Source: Fimenecus sp963624605 (GTDB lineage Bacteria > Bacillota > Clostridia > Oscillospirales > Acutalibacteraceae). Taken from it: a DNA stretch of 16,462 bases. The stretch is taken from assembly GCA_963624605.1 (NCBI GenBank), contig CAVFQD010000040.1, forward strand, positions 1-16,462, read 5' to 3'. A model generated the notes under the pieces. The model searched no databases. It was given only the letters and a program-made list of their open reading frames with translations, and was not told the DNA's origin. Below, in pieces: positions 1 to 8,228 of the stretch. Within the stretch, counting starts at the first letter, position 1; each line of letters opens with the position of its first letter. A program made the translations under genes and the position numbers.

Positions 1-1321
1 CCCTTTCAAGCTCAGCTTCAAGAATTCTTGCTTTAAGTGCGTAATTGTAAAACTGTCTTATCCGCAACGCCTGAATTATCAGCGTAACAAGAGCAAAAGC
101 GAAGAAGCAAACAGGCATAACCGACGAACAGTTCATTTTAATCAAGCCGTTTGTGTACGCCACATCCACGGTAAGTCCGAACACAATAAACAGGTACGAA
201 AAAAGATACAGAAACGCATACGGCGTCTTTTTAACGATTTCGATACATAGCTTGTTTGTGATGTAAAAATCTATTACAAGAGAGAGCATTTGCAGACTTA
301 AATAGTAATATGTGTCGAAAATCGAGTTCGGCAGGAAATTTATGGATATCGCAAGTCCGAGTATCGTTGCGCACATTGCGACAAGCGTATTGTCGTGGAC
401 CTTGATATCAAGGCTTTTGATTATGTAAATCAATGCCACAAGCTTAATTATAAATGTGGAAATAAAAATAAACACATTCATTTCCTCATAGCCGATATTA
501 AACATATACGGCTGAATTACACTGTAGCTCTCGGTCGTTATCAGCATCCTCAACAGCAGGAAGAAAGCAAGGAACGGAAGCCACGGGGTATATTGCTCCC
601 GGCTTACAAACTTTCTGAATATCACAAACATAAGTCCGCAAAGGAAAACAATACCGCAAAGCACAAATCTAAGCGCAATCTTTGAGCTTAAAGTATAATT
701 GTCGTTGGTGTATTCCGTAAGATAAACCGGCAGATAAATTCCGGAAAAGTGGTCTGCCGAAATTTCAACCACAACCTCGTATTCCTCACCCGATGAAAGC
801 TTGAACGGCAGAGAATAATGCCCTGCCGAGGTAACCGTTTCGTTATATGTTTTCGACGGTGTGCCGCTTATTGTAACAAGCTCTCCGCCAACATATATTT
901 TATAAGCACAGGCAATGTTCGGGATATATATCGTAAGGTAAGAATCGGAATTTACATTTGTTATGTAGCTCCTGTACGAAGCGTAGCCGCCTGCGGAATA
1001 CTTCCTTGTTTCAAGGACTCCCGACCAGGATGACGGAACATCGATCATTTCACGAACGGGATCTGTCGTCAGGTTGTCGCTTTTCAAAAAAGAGGAATGA
1101 TAAAATTCCCACTCGCCCGTAAGATAAACGCCCCCGTCCTCTGAAAAGGCAACGCTTGAAAGGTCAAAATGAGCGTTCCCCTTATCACAGGGATCGGTTT
1201 TCTTATCAGAAACAAAATTGCACACAAAGACAGTGCCTAACAAAACAGCCGCCGTCAGAAGCACCGTTACAATAAGCAGTATATTTGATTTTAACTGTTG
1301 TTTGCCATCAGCCGTTAACAA
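1..1321 (-). CDS. 7TM-DISM family membrane sensor protein, N-terminal part (runs off left edge)
   Basis: The reading frame is open from a TTG at 1321 to the left edge: 440 codons and one base, with no stop. Residues about 13-35 form one membrane segment. About 45-205 form an extracytoplasmic beta-rich domain with the pattern typical of these sensors (GEWEFY, VPSSWSG, YASYR, IPNIACAYKIYVGG). About 213-430 hold seven further hydrophobic segments. A charged helical stretch (RILEAELER) then starts at the edge, as it does before a kinase or cyclase output domain. Proteins of this architecture sense extracellular ligands, often carbohydrates, and signal through a C-terminal histidine kinase, GGDEF or phosphatase domain, which cannot be seen here. 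The start is uncertain: AAAGGA (1340-1335) sits 5 bases before an ATG at 1329 that is out of frame and stops after four codons. TTG at 1321 is the only in-frame start near that site. The gene is transcribed divergently from alaS. Confidence 0.85.
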   Translation of the reverse strand, partial: MLTADGKQQLKSNILLIVTVLLTAAVLLGTVFVCNFVSDKKTDPCDKGNAHFDLSSVAFSEDGGVYLTGEWEFYHSSFLKSDNLTTDPVREMIDVPSSWSGVLETRKYSAGGYASYRSYITNVNSDSYLTIYIPNIACAYKIYVGGELVTISGTPSKTYNETVTSAGHYSLPFKLSSGEEYEVVVEISADHFSGIYLPVYLTEYTNDNYTLSSKIALRFVLCGIVFLCGLMFVIFRKFVSREQYTPWLPFLAFFLLLRMLITTESYSVIQPYMFNIGYEEMNVFIFISTFIIKLVALIYIIKSLDIKVHDNTLVAMCATILGLAISINFLPNSIFDTYYYLSLQMLSLVIDFYITNKLCIEIVKKTPYAFLYLFSYLFIVFGLTVDVAYTNGLIKMNCSSVMPVCFFAFALVTLIIQALRIRQFYNYALKARILEAELER

Positions 1322-1351
1322 AATCTCATCACTGTCCTTTTTAACAGAGTA

Positions 1352-1380
1352 ATTATACTATATACCTTAAAATAAAACAA
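1352..1380 (-). promoter_or_regulatory. Promoter of the 7TM-DISM sensor gene
   Basis: On the minus strand TTGTTT (1380-1375) and TATAAT (1357-1352) are separated by exactly 17 bases. The -10 box is a perfect match. The predicted transcript starts near 1345, giving a leader of about 24 bases to the TTG start. It is read from sequence match only. Confidence 0.65.
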
Positions 1381-1400
1381 GCGTTTTTATTCATTCTCGG

Positions 1401-1429
1401 TTGACAATAAATGATTATAAAGGTATAAT
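1401..1429 (+). promoter_or_regulatory. SigA-type promoter of the alaS gene run
   Basis: TTGACA (1401-1406) and TATAAT (1424-1429) both match consensus perfectly with a 17-base spacer. The transcript should begin near 1436, about 50 bases before the alaS ATG. This is the only strong promoter seen before the plus-strand run of genes. Its -35 lies 20 bases from the -35 of the divergent sensor promoter. The leader is too short for a T-box. Confidence 0.85.
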
Positions 1430-1485
1430 TTTTAAGATTATAAAGGGAAAGTGTTTTCGGACGCTTTTTGCAAGGAGATATTACA

Positions 1486-4125
1486 ATGGAATGGACATCA
1501 CTTAATGATTTGAGAGAAAAATATCTTGAATTTTTCGAATCTAAGGGTCATCTCAGGCTTGAGAGCTTTTCTCTTATCCCGCACAACGATAAGAGTCTTC
1601 TTCTTATCAACTCGGGAATGGCTCCGATGAAAAAGTATTTCACGGGCGAAATCACTCCGCCGAGAAAAAGAGTTACAACCTGTCAGAAATGTATCCGTAC
1701 CCCCGACATTGAGAATGTCGGCAAGACTGCAAGGCACGGTACCTTCTTTGAAATGCTCGGCAACTTCTCGTTCGGCGATTACTTTAAGAAAGAGGTTATT
1801 CCGTGGGCTTGGGAGTTCTGCACGGAGGTTATGAAAATGGACCCCGAAAAGCTTTATATCAGCGTATATGAAGAGGATGACGAGGCTTACGATATTTGGA
1901 CCAAGACAATCGGCGTAAAGCCCGACCATATGGTTCGTTTCGGCAAAGAGGACAACTTCTGGGAGCACGGCGCGGGTCCCTGCGGACCCTGTTCCGAAAT
2001 CTACTACGACAGAGGCAAAAAGTACGGCTGCGGAAAGCCCGACTGCAAGGTCGGCTGTGAATGCGACAGATACATTGAGTTCTGGAACCTTGTTTTCACA
2101 CAGTTTGAAAACGACGGCAACAACAACTATACAAGACTTGCCCACCCCAATATAGATACGGGTATGGGTCTTGAAAGGCTTGCATGCATTTCGCAGGATG
2201 TTGACAATCTCTTTGAGGTCGACACCGTTCAGAACATAATGAAACATATTATGAAAATCGCAAACATCGAATATCATCAGGACCCCAAAAAGGATGTTTC
2301 CCTGCGTGTTATTACCGATCATATCAGAAGCACGACAATGATGATAGGCGACGGCGTTATGCCCTCAAACGAAGGCAGAGGCTATGTTCTTCGCCGCCTT
2401 TTGAGGCGTGCGGCAAGACACGGCAGATTGCTCGGAATAAAGGGCACATTCCTCTCCGAGGTTGCGGAGACGGTTATCAACGAAAATAAGACCGCTTACC
2501 CGAACCTTGTCGAAAAGCACGACTTTATCATAAATGTTATTAAGGCAGAAGAAGAAAGCTTTGCAAAGACCATTGATACGGGTCTTATGATTTTCAATCA
2601 GATGATTGAAAGCCTTGACGGAAAGGTTTTAAGCGGCGAGGACGCCTTCAAGCTATCAGATACCTACGGTTTTCCGATTGACCTTACAAAGGAGCTTCTT
2701 GAAGAAAAGGGTCTTACCGTTGACGAGGACAGATGGGCTCAGCTTGTCAAGGAGCAGAAAATCCGTGCAAGAGCCGCTCATAAGGGCGCAGGCGCAGAGG
2801 CTTGGGAAGGCACGGGCAATGTAACAAAGGATATTGAAAAGACCGATTTTGTCGGCTATACATCGCTTGAAGCGGACGCACAGATAAAGGCTATCGTCGT
2901 TGACGGCGAAAGAAAAGAATATGCAACCGATGACGACAATATAACGCTTGTTCTCGACACCACCCCGTTCTATGCGGAAAGCGGCGGACAGGTAGGCGAC
3001 AGCGGCGTTATCAAAGGCGAAGGCTTCACTTTTGAGGTAACATCGGCAACAAAGACTCACGAGGGAGTTATTCTCCACCACGGTTCGATAACCGACGGCG
3101 AGTCCTTAAAGCTCGGTGACAAGGTTCATGCGGAAGTAAGCTGTGAGACAAGAGAGGCTACAATGCGTAACCATACTGCGGCTCACTTGCTTCAGGCGGC
3201 TTTGAGAAAGGTGCTCGGCAGTCATGTTGAACAGGCAGGTCAGCTTGTAACTCCCGACGAGGTCCGTTTTGATTTCACGCATTTCTCCGCCCTCACTTTG
3301 GATGAGCTCAAGGCTGTTGAAAACGAGGTGAACACCGCCATTATGTCGGCTGTTGAGGTTACGACAAAGGAAATGCCCATTGACGAGGCTAAGAAGCTCG
3401 GCGCAATGGCTCTCTTCGGAGAAAAATACGGCGATATAGTAAGAGTTGTAAAAGCAGGCGATTTCTCGACCGAGCTTTGCGGAGGTACGCACGCAAAAAA
3501 CACGGGCAACCTCGGACTTTTCAAAATTGTTTCCGAGTCCTCCGTCGCTTCGGGCGTCAGAAGAATTGTCGGTGTAACGGGCTTCAATGTTATGAAGTAT
3601 ATCGACAATGCAAACAAGGAAATCCGCGACACCGCGGCAGCTCTTAAAATCACAAATGTTGCTGATGTCGTTTCGAAGGCACAGGCAACAGTTGCAGAGC
3701 TTAAAGCAACGCAGAAGGAGCTTGAAGCTCTTAATTCACAGCTTGCCGCTTCAAAGGCTTCTGACCTTATGAAGAATGCAAAGCAGGTCGGCGAGGTTGT
3801 GGTTATTGCCGCAGATTTGGGCGAGGCAGGCGCCAATGAGCTGCGTTCAATGTGCGATAAGGCAAAAGAACAGGGTGAAAATATAGTAGCCGTGTTTGCC
3901 GGTGTTAACAAGGAAAAAGGCACAGGCTCATTTGCCTGCTGTGTAGGCAAGGACGCTTTGGCTCACGGTGCTCATGCAGGTAACATAGTCCGTCAGGTTG
4001 CGGCTGTTGCAGGCGGCTCCGGCGGCGGAAAGCCCGACAGCGCAATGGCGGGCGCAAAGGATATTTCAAAGATAAACGAAGCTCTTGAACAAACCGCTTC
4101 AATAGTCGAAGCAATGCTTAAATGA
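1486..4125 (+). CDS. alaS: Alanine--tRNA ligase (AlaRS)
   Basis: The enzyme charges tRNA-Ala with alanine and edits misacylated products; it is cytosolic. The 879-aa product has the full bacterial layout. The class II catalytic domain comes first (GKTARHGTFFEMLGNFSFGD near residues 80-100), with a cysteine-rich insertion (CGKPDCKVGCEC, about 180-195). The editing domain carries the zinc ligands H563/H567 (HTAAH) and C665/H669 (CGGTH). A coiled-coil linker and the glycine-rich C-Ala domain (GGSGGGKPDSAM, about 842-855) follow. The chosen ATG has AAGGAG (1472-1477) 8 bases upstream. An in-frame TTG at 1468 would overlap that site and is unlikely. The gene heads a plus-strand run of closely spaced genes and has its own consensus promoter. 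No truncation is visible. Confidence 0.98.
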   Translation: MEWTSLNDLREKYLEFFESKGHLRLESFSLIPHNDKSLLLINSGMAPMKKYFTGEITPPRKRVTTCQKCIRTPDIENVGKTARHGTFFEMLGNFSFGDYFKKEVIPWAWEFCTEVMKMDPEKLYISVYEEDDEAYDIWTKTIGVKPDHMVRFGKEDNFWEHGAGPCGPCSEIYYDRGKKYGCGKPDCKVGCECDRYIEFWNLVFTQFENDGNNNYTRLAHPNIDTGMGLERLACISQDVDNLFEVDTVQNIMKHIMKIANIEYHQDPKKDVSLRVITDHIRSTTMMIGDGVMPSNEGRGYVLRRLLRRAARHGRLLGIKGTFLSEVAETVINENKTAYPNLVEKHDFIINVIKAEEESFAKTIDTGLMIFNQMIESLDGKVLSGEDAFKLSDTYGFPIDLTKELLEEKGLTVDEDRWAQLVKEQKIRARAAHKGAGAEAWEGTGNVTKDIEKTDFVGYTSLEADAQIKAIVVDGERKEYATDDDNITLVLDTTPFYAESGGQVGDSGVIKGEGFTFEVTSATKTHEGVILHHGSITDGESLKLGDKVHAEVSCETREATMRNHTAAHLLQAALRKVLGSHVEQAGQLVTPDEVRFDFTHFSALTLDELKAVENEVNTAIMSAVEVTTKEMPIDEAKKLGAMALFGEKYGDIVRVVKAGDFSTELCGGTHAKNTGNLGLFKIVSESSVASGVRRIVGVTGFNVMKYIDNANKEIRDTAAALKITNVADVVSKAQATVAELKATQKELEALNSQLAASKASDLMKNAKQVGEVVVIAADLGEAGANELRSMCDKAKEQGENIVAVFAGVNKEKGTGSFACCVGKDALAHGAHAGNIVRQVAAVAGGSGGGKPDSAMAGAKDISKINEALEQTASIVEAMLK

Positions 4126-4135
4126 GGTGTAAAAT

Positions 4136-4474
4136 ATGAGTGATTGTATTTTCTGCAAGATTATTTTGGGAGAAATCCCCTCAAAGAAAATTTATGAGGA
4201 CGATTTATGCTATGCTTTTTATGACATAGAGCCTCAGTCGGATGTGCATTTTCTCGTTGTTCCGAAAGAGCATATAGAATGTGCAAAGGATATAAACAAG
4301 GATAATTCCTCCCTTATAGCACATATTTTTGAGGTTATCGCGGAGCTTACAAGCGAATTGCAGCTTGACGGTTACAGAATAATAAACAACTGCGGCGAGA
4401 GCGCGGGACAGACGGTAAAGCACCTTCATTTTCATGTGTTGAGCGGCAGCAATCTCGGCGAAAAACTTGTATAA
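4136..4474 (+). CDS. HIT family (histidine triad) nucleotide hydrolase
   Basis: A 112-aa protein of normal HIT length. It starts with the typical DCIFCKII zinc/fold motif and contains FLVVPKEHI. It ends with the histidine triad KHLHFHVLSG, with H96, H98 and H100 as the H-x-H-x-H residues. HINT-type members hydrolyse purine nucleoside phosphoramidates, including aminoacyl-adenylates released by tRNA synthetases. That makes the position 10 bases after alaS suggestive, although a functional link is my inference. The ribosome site GAGGTG (4124-4129) overlaps the alaS stop codon, so translation is probably coupled. The exact substrate is not shown by the sequence. Confidence 0.93.
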   Translation: MSDCIFCKIILGEIPSKKIYEDDLCYAFYDIEPQSDVHFLVVPKEHIECAKDINKDNSSLIAHIFEVIAELTSELQLDGYRIINNCGESAGQTVKHLHFHVLSGSNLGEKLV

Positions 4475-4477
4475 AGT

Positions 4478-6562
4478 ATGAAACGCACACTTGCCGTAAT
4501 AGGTTTTTCAATGCTTCTTGCATTGACCCTGTTCAGCAAAATAAATAACAGCAATGCGGCAAGCGTTACCTTGGCGGTTTCGCTTGCTTTGTTGTTTGCG
4601 TCTTCGGTTGTTAAACCGCTCAGGCAAAATATGACGGTTCCCACAGCACTGCTGTCGGTCTGTACCGCTCTGTGCCTATTTTTGGCTTCAAACGCACAGT
4701 ATGAAACGATCTCAAAGATATACAATGACACCACCGTTACGGTAAGCGGAACTCTGATTTCCTTGCCGACAACCAACGGCTCAACAAGATATTACACGGT
4801 CAGAACCGATGAGGTGAACGGTGTAAAGGAGCATATCAACATAAGGATTGCCTCCTCTTCCCCTATTGACCTTGAGCCCACCGACACTTTAACCGCTAAG
4901 CTCGACACCTATGTTCTCGGAGCAGAGGACGACGAATTTCTTGAATACTACCGTTCAAAGAACATTCTGATAGGCGGAATATTCAACGGCGATGATACAC
5001 AAGTGGTCAAGGGCAACAACAAAAGCATCAGCAGTCTTATTCTCAAGGTAAGATATGAGCTTTACAACGAAATAACAAGCGTTTTGCCTAATGATTACGG
5101 CGCCGTGGTCTGCGGACTTGTCCTCGGCGAAAAATCGGCGTTGAGCGAACGGGTCTCCAATGCATTCAGACTTTGCGGTGTGTTGCATTTGTTTGCGGTA
5201 TCGGGTTTGCATATAAGCATCTGGTCATCTCTCATATACGGGAAGCTGCGCAAGCTCGGATTGGGCAGTAAGAAATCCTCGGTGTTTTCCATATTGTTCT
5301 GCCTGTTCTTCATGCTGTTGACCGGTGCAAATCCGCCCGTTATCAGAGCCGGCTTTATGATGATACTCGTCTATGCCGCAAACATTATACAAAAAGAGGC
5401 GGAGCCGATAAACTCCATAGGCTTTTCGCTGATAGTTATGCTGTTCCAAAATCCGTACTGTGCGCTGAGCGTCAGTCTGTGGCTGAGTCTGCTTGCAACC
5501 CTCGGAATACTGATTTTGTATAACGGAATAAACGATATTCTCAAAAAGCCGTTTGAGAAAATACCGTCAAAGGCGGTAAAATCCGCTATCAATTATGTAA
5601 TTTCGCTGATTGCGGTCTGTGTGAGCGTAAACATCTTTACCCTACCGGTCTACTTTTTCAAATTCAAAAGCATTTCGCTTGTTCTGCTTGAAGCAAATCT
5701 TATAATGGTATTCTTGGGCAAGCTGTGTATGGAAATTGCGGGTGCCGGCTCGGTATTATCGCTTATCGGACTTAATTTCATCGGAACGCCGCTGATTACC
5801 GTTTCGGGTGCTGTCGCAAAAGTTCTTATAGCATCTGCTCTGCATCTTTCTTCACGGCGCTATCTGCTTATGCCCGTTACATCTCCGTTGATTATTGCGG
5901 TTTTCTGCATTTCAATGGTAACGCTGATGTTTATGACATATGTTCTCAAAAAGAAAGGCAAGGCACTTCGGATAACAGCACTGAGTCTTGCGCTTGTTTT
6001 CGTGCTTTGCGGCACATATGTATATGCAAAATCGCTTATAACTCCGGAAATAATCGTCAGACAAAGCGACGGAGGCATTTCTGCTGTTATAAAATACCGA
6101 GGTTACAGCGCAGTTGTCTTTGCGGACAACGAAGACTATGCGGCAAGCTCGGTTTGTGATATAATGGAAGATAATGCGGTAAGCCATATCGATGTACTTG
6201 CCCTTTACGAATCCGAGAAGAAAGCAAGAAAGCTGATAGAGTCATACGATGTCGACGAACTTCTGACAGACGACCCTGATCTTTGCGACAAGGTTTATTA
6301 TATGGGTAAGCTCTCAAATATTGAGCGTCACACAGCGTCTCTATCCTCTCTCACGATTGCAACGCAGGACGATTTCTGTCAGGTGATTTTCAACGGCAAG
6401 ACTACGCTTATTTGCCTTGACGCATCAGCTCTTCCAGAAGATTACAGGTGTGACAGTATTATTTGCGGCGAGCAGTATAAAGACCTGATAAATGAGGAAA
6501 ATTTCAGTCAAGCAATATATACAAAACCCGACGGCGAGCCTATAAGGGTTGTGCTTTCATAA
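4478..6562 (+). CDS. comEC: ComEC/Rec2 family DNA-uptake channel protein
   Basis: ComEC forms the inner-membrane channel that brings single-stranded DNA into competent cells. The 694-aa product has N-terminal membrane segments and a soluble DUF4131-like part (about 75-190). The diagnostic competence region follows (GLVLGEKSALSERV and FAVSGLHISIW, about 210-250), then several membrane helices to about 515. The last 175 residues sit where ComEC normally carries a metallo-beta-lactamase-like domain. The strand order is recognisable, but where the metal motif HxHxDH is expected the sequence reads IDVLALYESEKKARK (about 571-585), so metal binding looks lost. The ATG lies 3 bases after the HIT gene stop with no clear ribosome site, suggesting re-initiation. 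It is followed by holA, as in Bacillus-type comE loci, but no comEA is present nearby. Confidence 0.92.
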   Translation: MKRTLAVIGFSMLLALTLFSKINNSNAASVTLAVSLALLFASSVVKPLRQNMTVPTALLSVCTALCLFLASNAQYETISKIYNDTTVTVSGTLISLPTTNGSTRYYTVRTDEVNGVKEHINIRIASSSPIDLEPTDTLTAKLDTYVLGAEDDEFLEYYRSKNILIGGIFNGDDTQVVKGNNKSISSLILKVRYELYNEITSVLPNDYGAVVCGLVLGEKSALSERVSNAFRLCGVLHLFAVSGLHISIWSSLIYGKLRKLGLGSKKSSVFSILFCLFFMLLTGANPPVIRAGFMMILVYAANIIQKEAEPINSIGFSLIVMLFQNPYCALSVSLWLSLLATLGILILYNGINDILKKPFEKIPSKAVKSAINYVISLIAVCVSVNIFTLPVYFFKFKSISLVLLEANLIMVFLGKLCMEIAGAGSVLSLIGLNFIGTPLITVSGAVAKVLIASALHLSSRRYLLMPVTSPLIIAVFCISMVTLMFMTYVLKKKGKALRITALSLALVFVLCGTYVYAKSLITPEIIVRQSDGGISAVIKYRGYSAVVFADNEDYAASSVCDIMEDNAVSHIDVLALYESEKKARKLIESYDVDELLTDDPDLCDKVYYMGKLSNIERHTASLSSLTIATQDDFCQVIFNGKTTLICLDASALPEDYRCDSIICGEQYKDLINEENFSQAIYTKPDGEPIRVVLS

Positions 6563-6579
6563 ACGGAAAGGAAACGAAA

Positions 6580-7620
6580 ATGTCTCAGGCAGATGAAACC
6601 ACTCTTAAAAATCAAATAAAAGAACGCAGGTTTTCAAACGCTTACCTGATTTACGGAAACGAGCCGTACTTAAAGCAATATTACGCAAATCTCATTGCAA
6701 AGAAATGCGTCAGTGCGGATATGGAAGGGTTCAACCTCAGAAAATTCGACGCGGAGAACGGCACGCCCATTGACGAGCTTATCGACTCTACGGACACCCT
6801 CCCCGCCTTTTCCGAATACACCTGCACGCTTATGAAGGATTTTCCGCTCGACAGCTTTTACTCCTCGGACAAGGAGCGGTTTGAAAGCTGGATAAAGGAT
6901 ATGCCCGAAACGACCGTTGCGGTTTTCTGGCAGGACACGACGGAAATCAATCCTAAAAAGAACGCAAAGTGGAAAAATGTAATTTCAATTTTCACAAAAT
7001 ACGCAGAGAGCGTCTGCCTTGACAAAATGGACCGCACATCACTTGCGAAAACGATTGCAAGCGGTCTAAAAAAGCGCGGAATTACCGCCGACAGACAGGT
7101 TGCATTCTATCTTATCGACACCGTGGGCAACGACCTTAATGTTTTGCTCAACGAAGTGGAAAAGCTTACAGATTACAAAAAAAGCGGCGAGTTGACATAT
7201 TCGGATATAGACGCAGTGTGCGTCAAATCGCTTGAAGCAAATGTTTTTGACCTTTCAAAGGCACTGCTTTCAAAGGACCTTTCCAAGAGCCTTATGATAC
7301 TTGACAAGCTGTTTAAGGACAAGGAAAAGCCCGAGCTTATACTCGGTGCGCTTTCAAGCAATTTCATTGATATGTACAGGGTCAAGGTCGCTGTGCTTTC
7401 GGGCAAAAGCGCAGATTTTTTCAAGGATTACTATAACTACAAAAATGTTGAATTCAAGCTTCGCAACGCACAGCGTGATTGCAGAAACCTTGATATGGCA
7501 CAGTTAAAAAAATGCATAGAATTGCTTGAGGGTGCGGACGAAAAAATCAAGCTGCGCACAAGCGATGAAAAGACAGTGCTTGAAAAGCTGTTGGTAGAGC
7601 TCAGCTGTGCAATGAACTGA
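6580..7620 (+). CDS. holA: DNA polymerase III delta subunit
   Basis: HolA is the clamp-loader subunit that opens the beta sliding clamp. The 346-aa length is normal for the family. The N-terminus has the delta signature (NAYLIYGNEPYLKQYY, about 20-35). A degenerate AAA+ core follows, with a central LNEVEKLTDY motif (about 190) and a C-terminal helical collar domain (SKSLMILDKLFKDKEKPELILGALSSNF, about 235-265). AAAGGA (6567-6572) lies 7 bases before the ATG. The gene follows comEC after 17 bases and precedes the Toprim gene by 11 bases, consistent with co-transcription. Nothing unusual is seen. Confidence 0.95.
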   Translation: MSQADETTLKNQIKERRFSNAYLIYGNEPYLKQYYANLIAKKCVSADMEGFNLRKFDAENGTPIDELIDSTDTLPAFSEYTCTLMKDFPLDSFYSSDKERFESWIKDMPETTVAVFWQDTTEINPKKNAKWKNVISIFTKYAESVCLDKMDRTSLAKTIASGLKKRGITADRQVAFYLIDTVGNDLNVLLNEVEKLTDYKKSGELTYSDIDAVCVKSLEANVFDLSKALLSKDLSKSLMILDKLFKDKEKPELILGALSSNFIDMYRVKVAVLSGKSADFFKDYYNYKNVEFKLRNAQRDCRNLDMAQLKKCIELLEGADEKIKLRTSDEKTVLEKLLVELSCAMN

Positions 7621-7631
7621 CGGAGAAAATT

Positions 7632-8228
7632 ATGATAAAAATTGACCAAGCGGTAATAGTCGAGGGAAAATACGACAAAATAAAGCTGTCGCAAATTCTT
7701 GACGCGGTAATAATCGAAACCGACGGCTTCGGCGTTTTCAAGGACAGGGAAAAGCAACAATTCATACGAATGATTGCGCAGAAAAAAGGGATAGTAGTTC
7801 TGACGGACTCCGACTCCGCAGGCTTTGTGATACGCTCGTTTTTATCAGGAATACTTCCGCCCGAAAAAATCACTCATGTCTATATTCCCGACATTTTCGG
7901 AAAAGAACGCCGCAAGGACGCGCCGTCAAAAGAGGGCAAATTGGGCGTTGAGGGTATGACGGGTGAAATTATACTCGAAGCATTCAAAAAAGCCGGTATT
8001 GACGGCAAAAATGTCGTTTCCGACGAATCTGAACGGAGGCTTGTCACAAAAACCGACCTTTTTGAGGACGGAATTTGCGGAAAGGACAATTCGCTTGAAA
8101 AAAGGAAGCGGCTTTTGGCTGCTCTTTCGCTCCCCGAGCGTATGAGCGCCAACGCTATGCTTAAAATTATAAATTCTTATCTTACATATGACGACTATAA
8201 AAAAGCCGTAAAGGAAATCGGTGATTGA
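7632..8228 (+). CDS. rnmV: RNase M5-like Toprim protein (DUF4093 type)
   Basis: The 198-aa protein begins with a Toprim domain. It has the conserved glutamate E11 in IVEGKYDKIKL, the acidic pair D59/D61 in VVLTDSDSAG, and KLGVEGM further on, a pattern shared with ribonuclease M5. RNase M5 removes the 5' and 3' extensions of 5S rRNA precursor in Firmicutes using these metal-binding acidic residues. The C-terminal half (about 115-198) corresponds to the DUF4093-type extension. The ribosome site GGAG (7622-7625) is close upstream. The gene is not next to ksgA as in Bacillus, so the assignment rests on the domain alone. The symbol is a family-level assignment, and a different Toprim nuclease role is possible. 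Confidence 0.8.
   Translation: MIKIDQAVIVEGKYDKIKLSQILDAVIIETDGFGVFKDREKQQFIRMIAQKKGIVVLTDSDSAGFVIRSFLSGILPPEKITHVYIPDIFGKERRKDAPSKEGKLGVEGMTGEIILEAFKKAGIDGKNVVSDESERRLVTKTDLFEDGICGKDNSLEKRKRLLAALSLPERMSANAMLKIINSYLTYDDYKKAVKEIGD

Noticed and set aside
1436..1485. T-box or other riboswitch upstream of alaS
   Set aside because: The leader from the consensus promoter is only about 50 bases, far too short for a T-box, and has no T-box core.
1498..2322. 274-codon open frame on the minus strand inside alaS
   Set aside because: It is antisense to the catalytic domain of AlaRS, has no ribosome site, and reads as a low-sense mirror of the real gene.
3240..3950. 236-codon open frame on the minus strand inside alaS
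   Set aside because: Serine- and alanine-rich mirror of the GC-rich alaS codons; no start signals and no recognisable domain.
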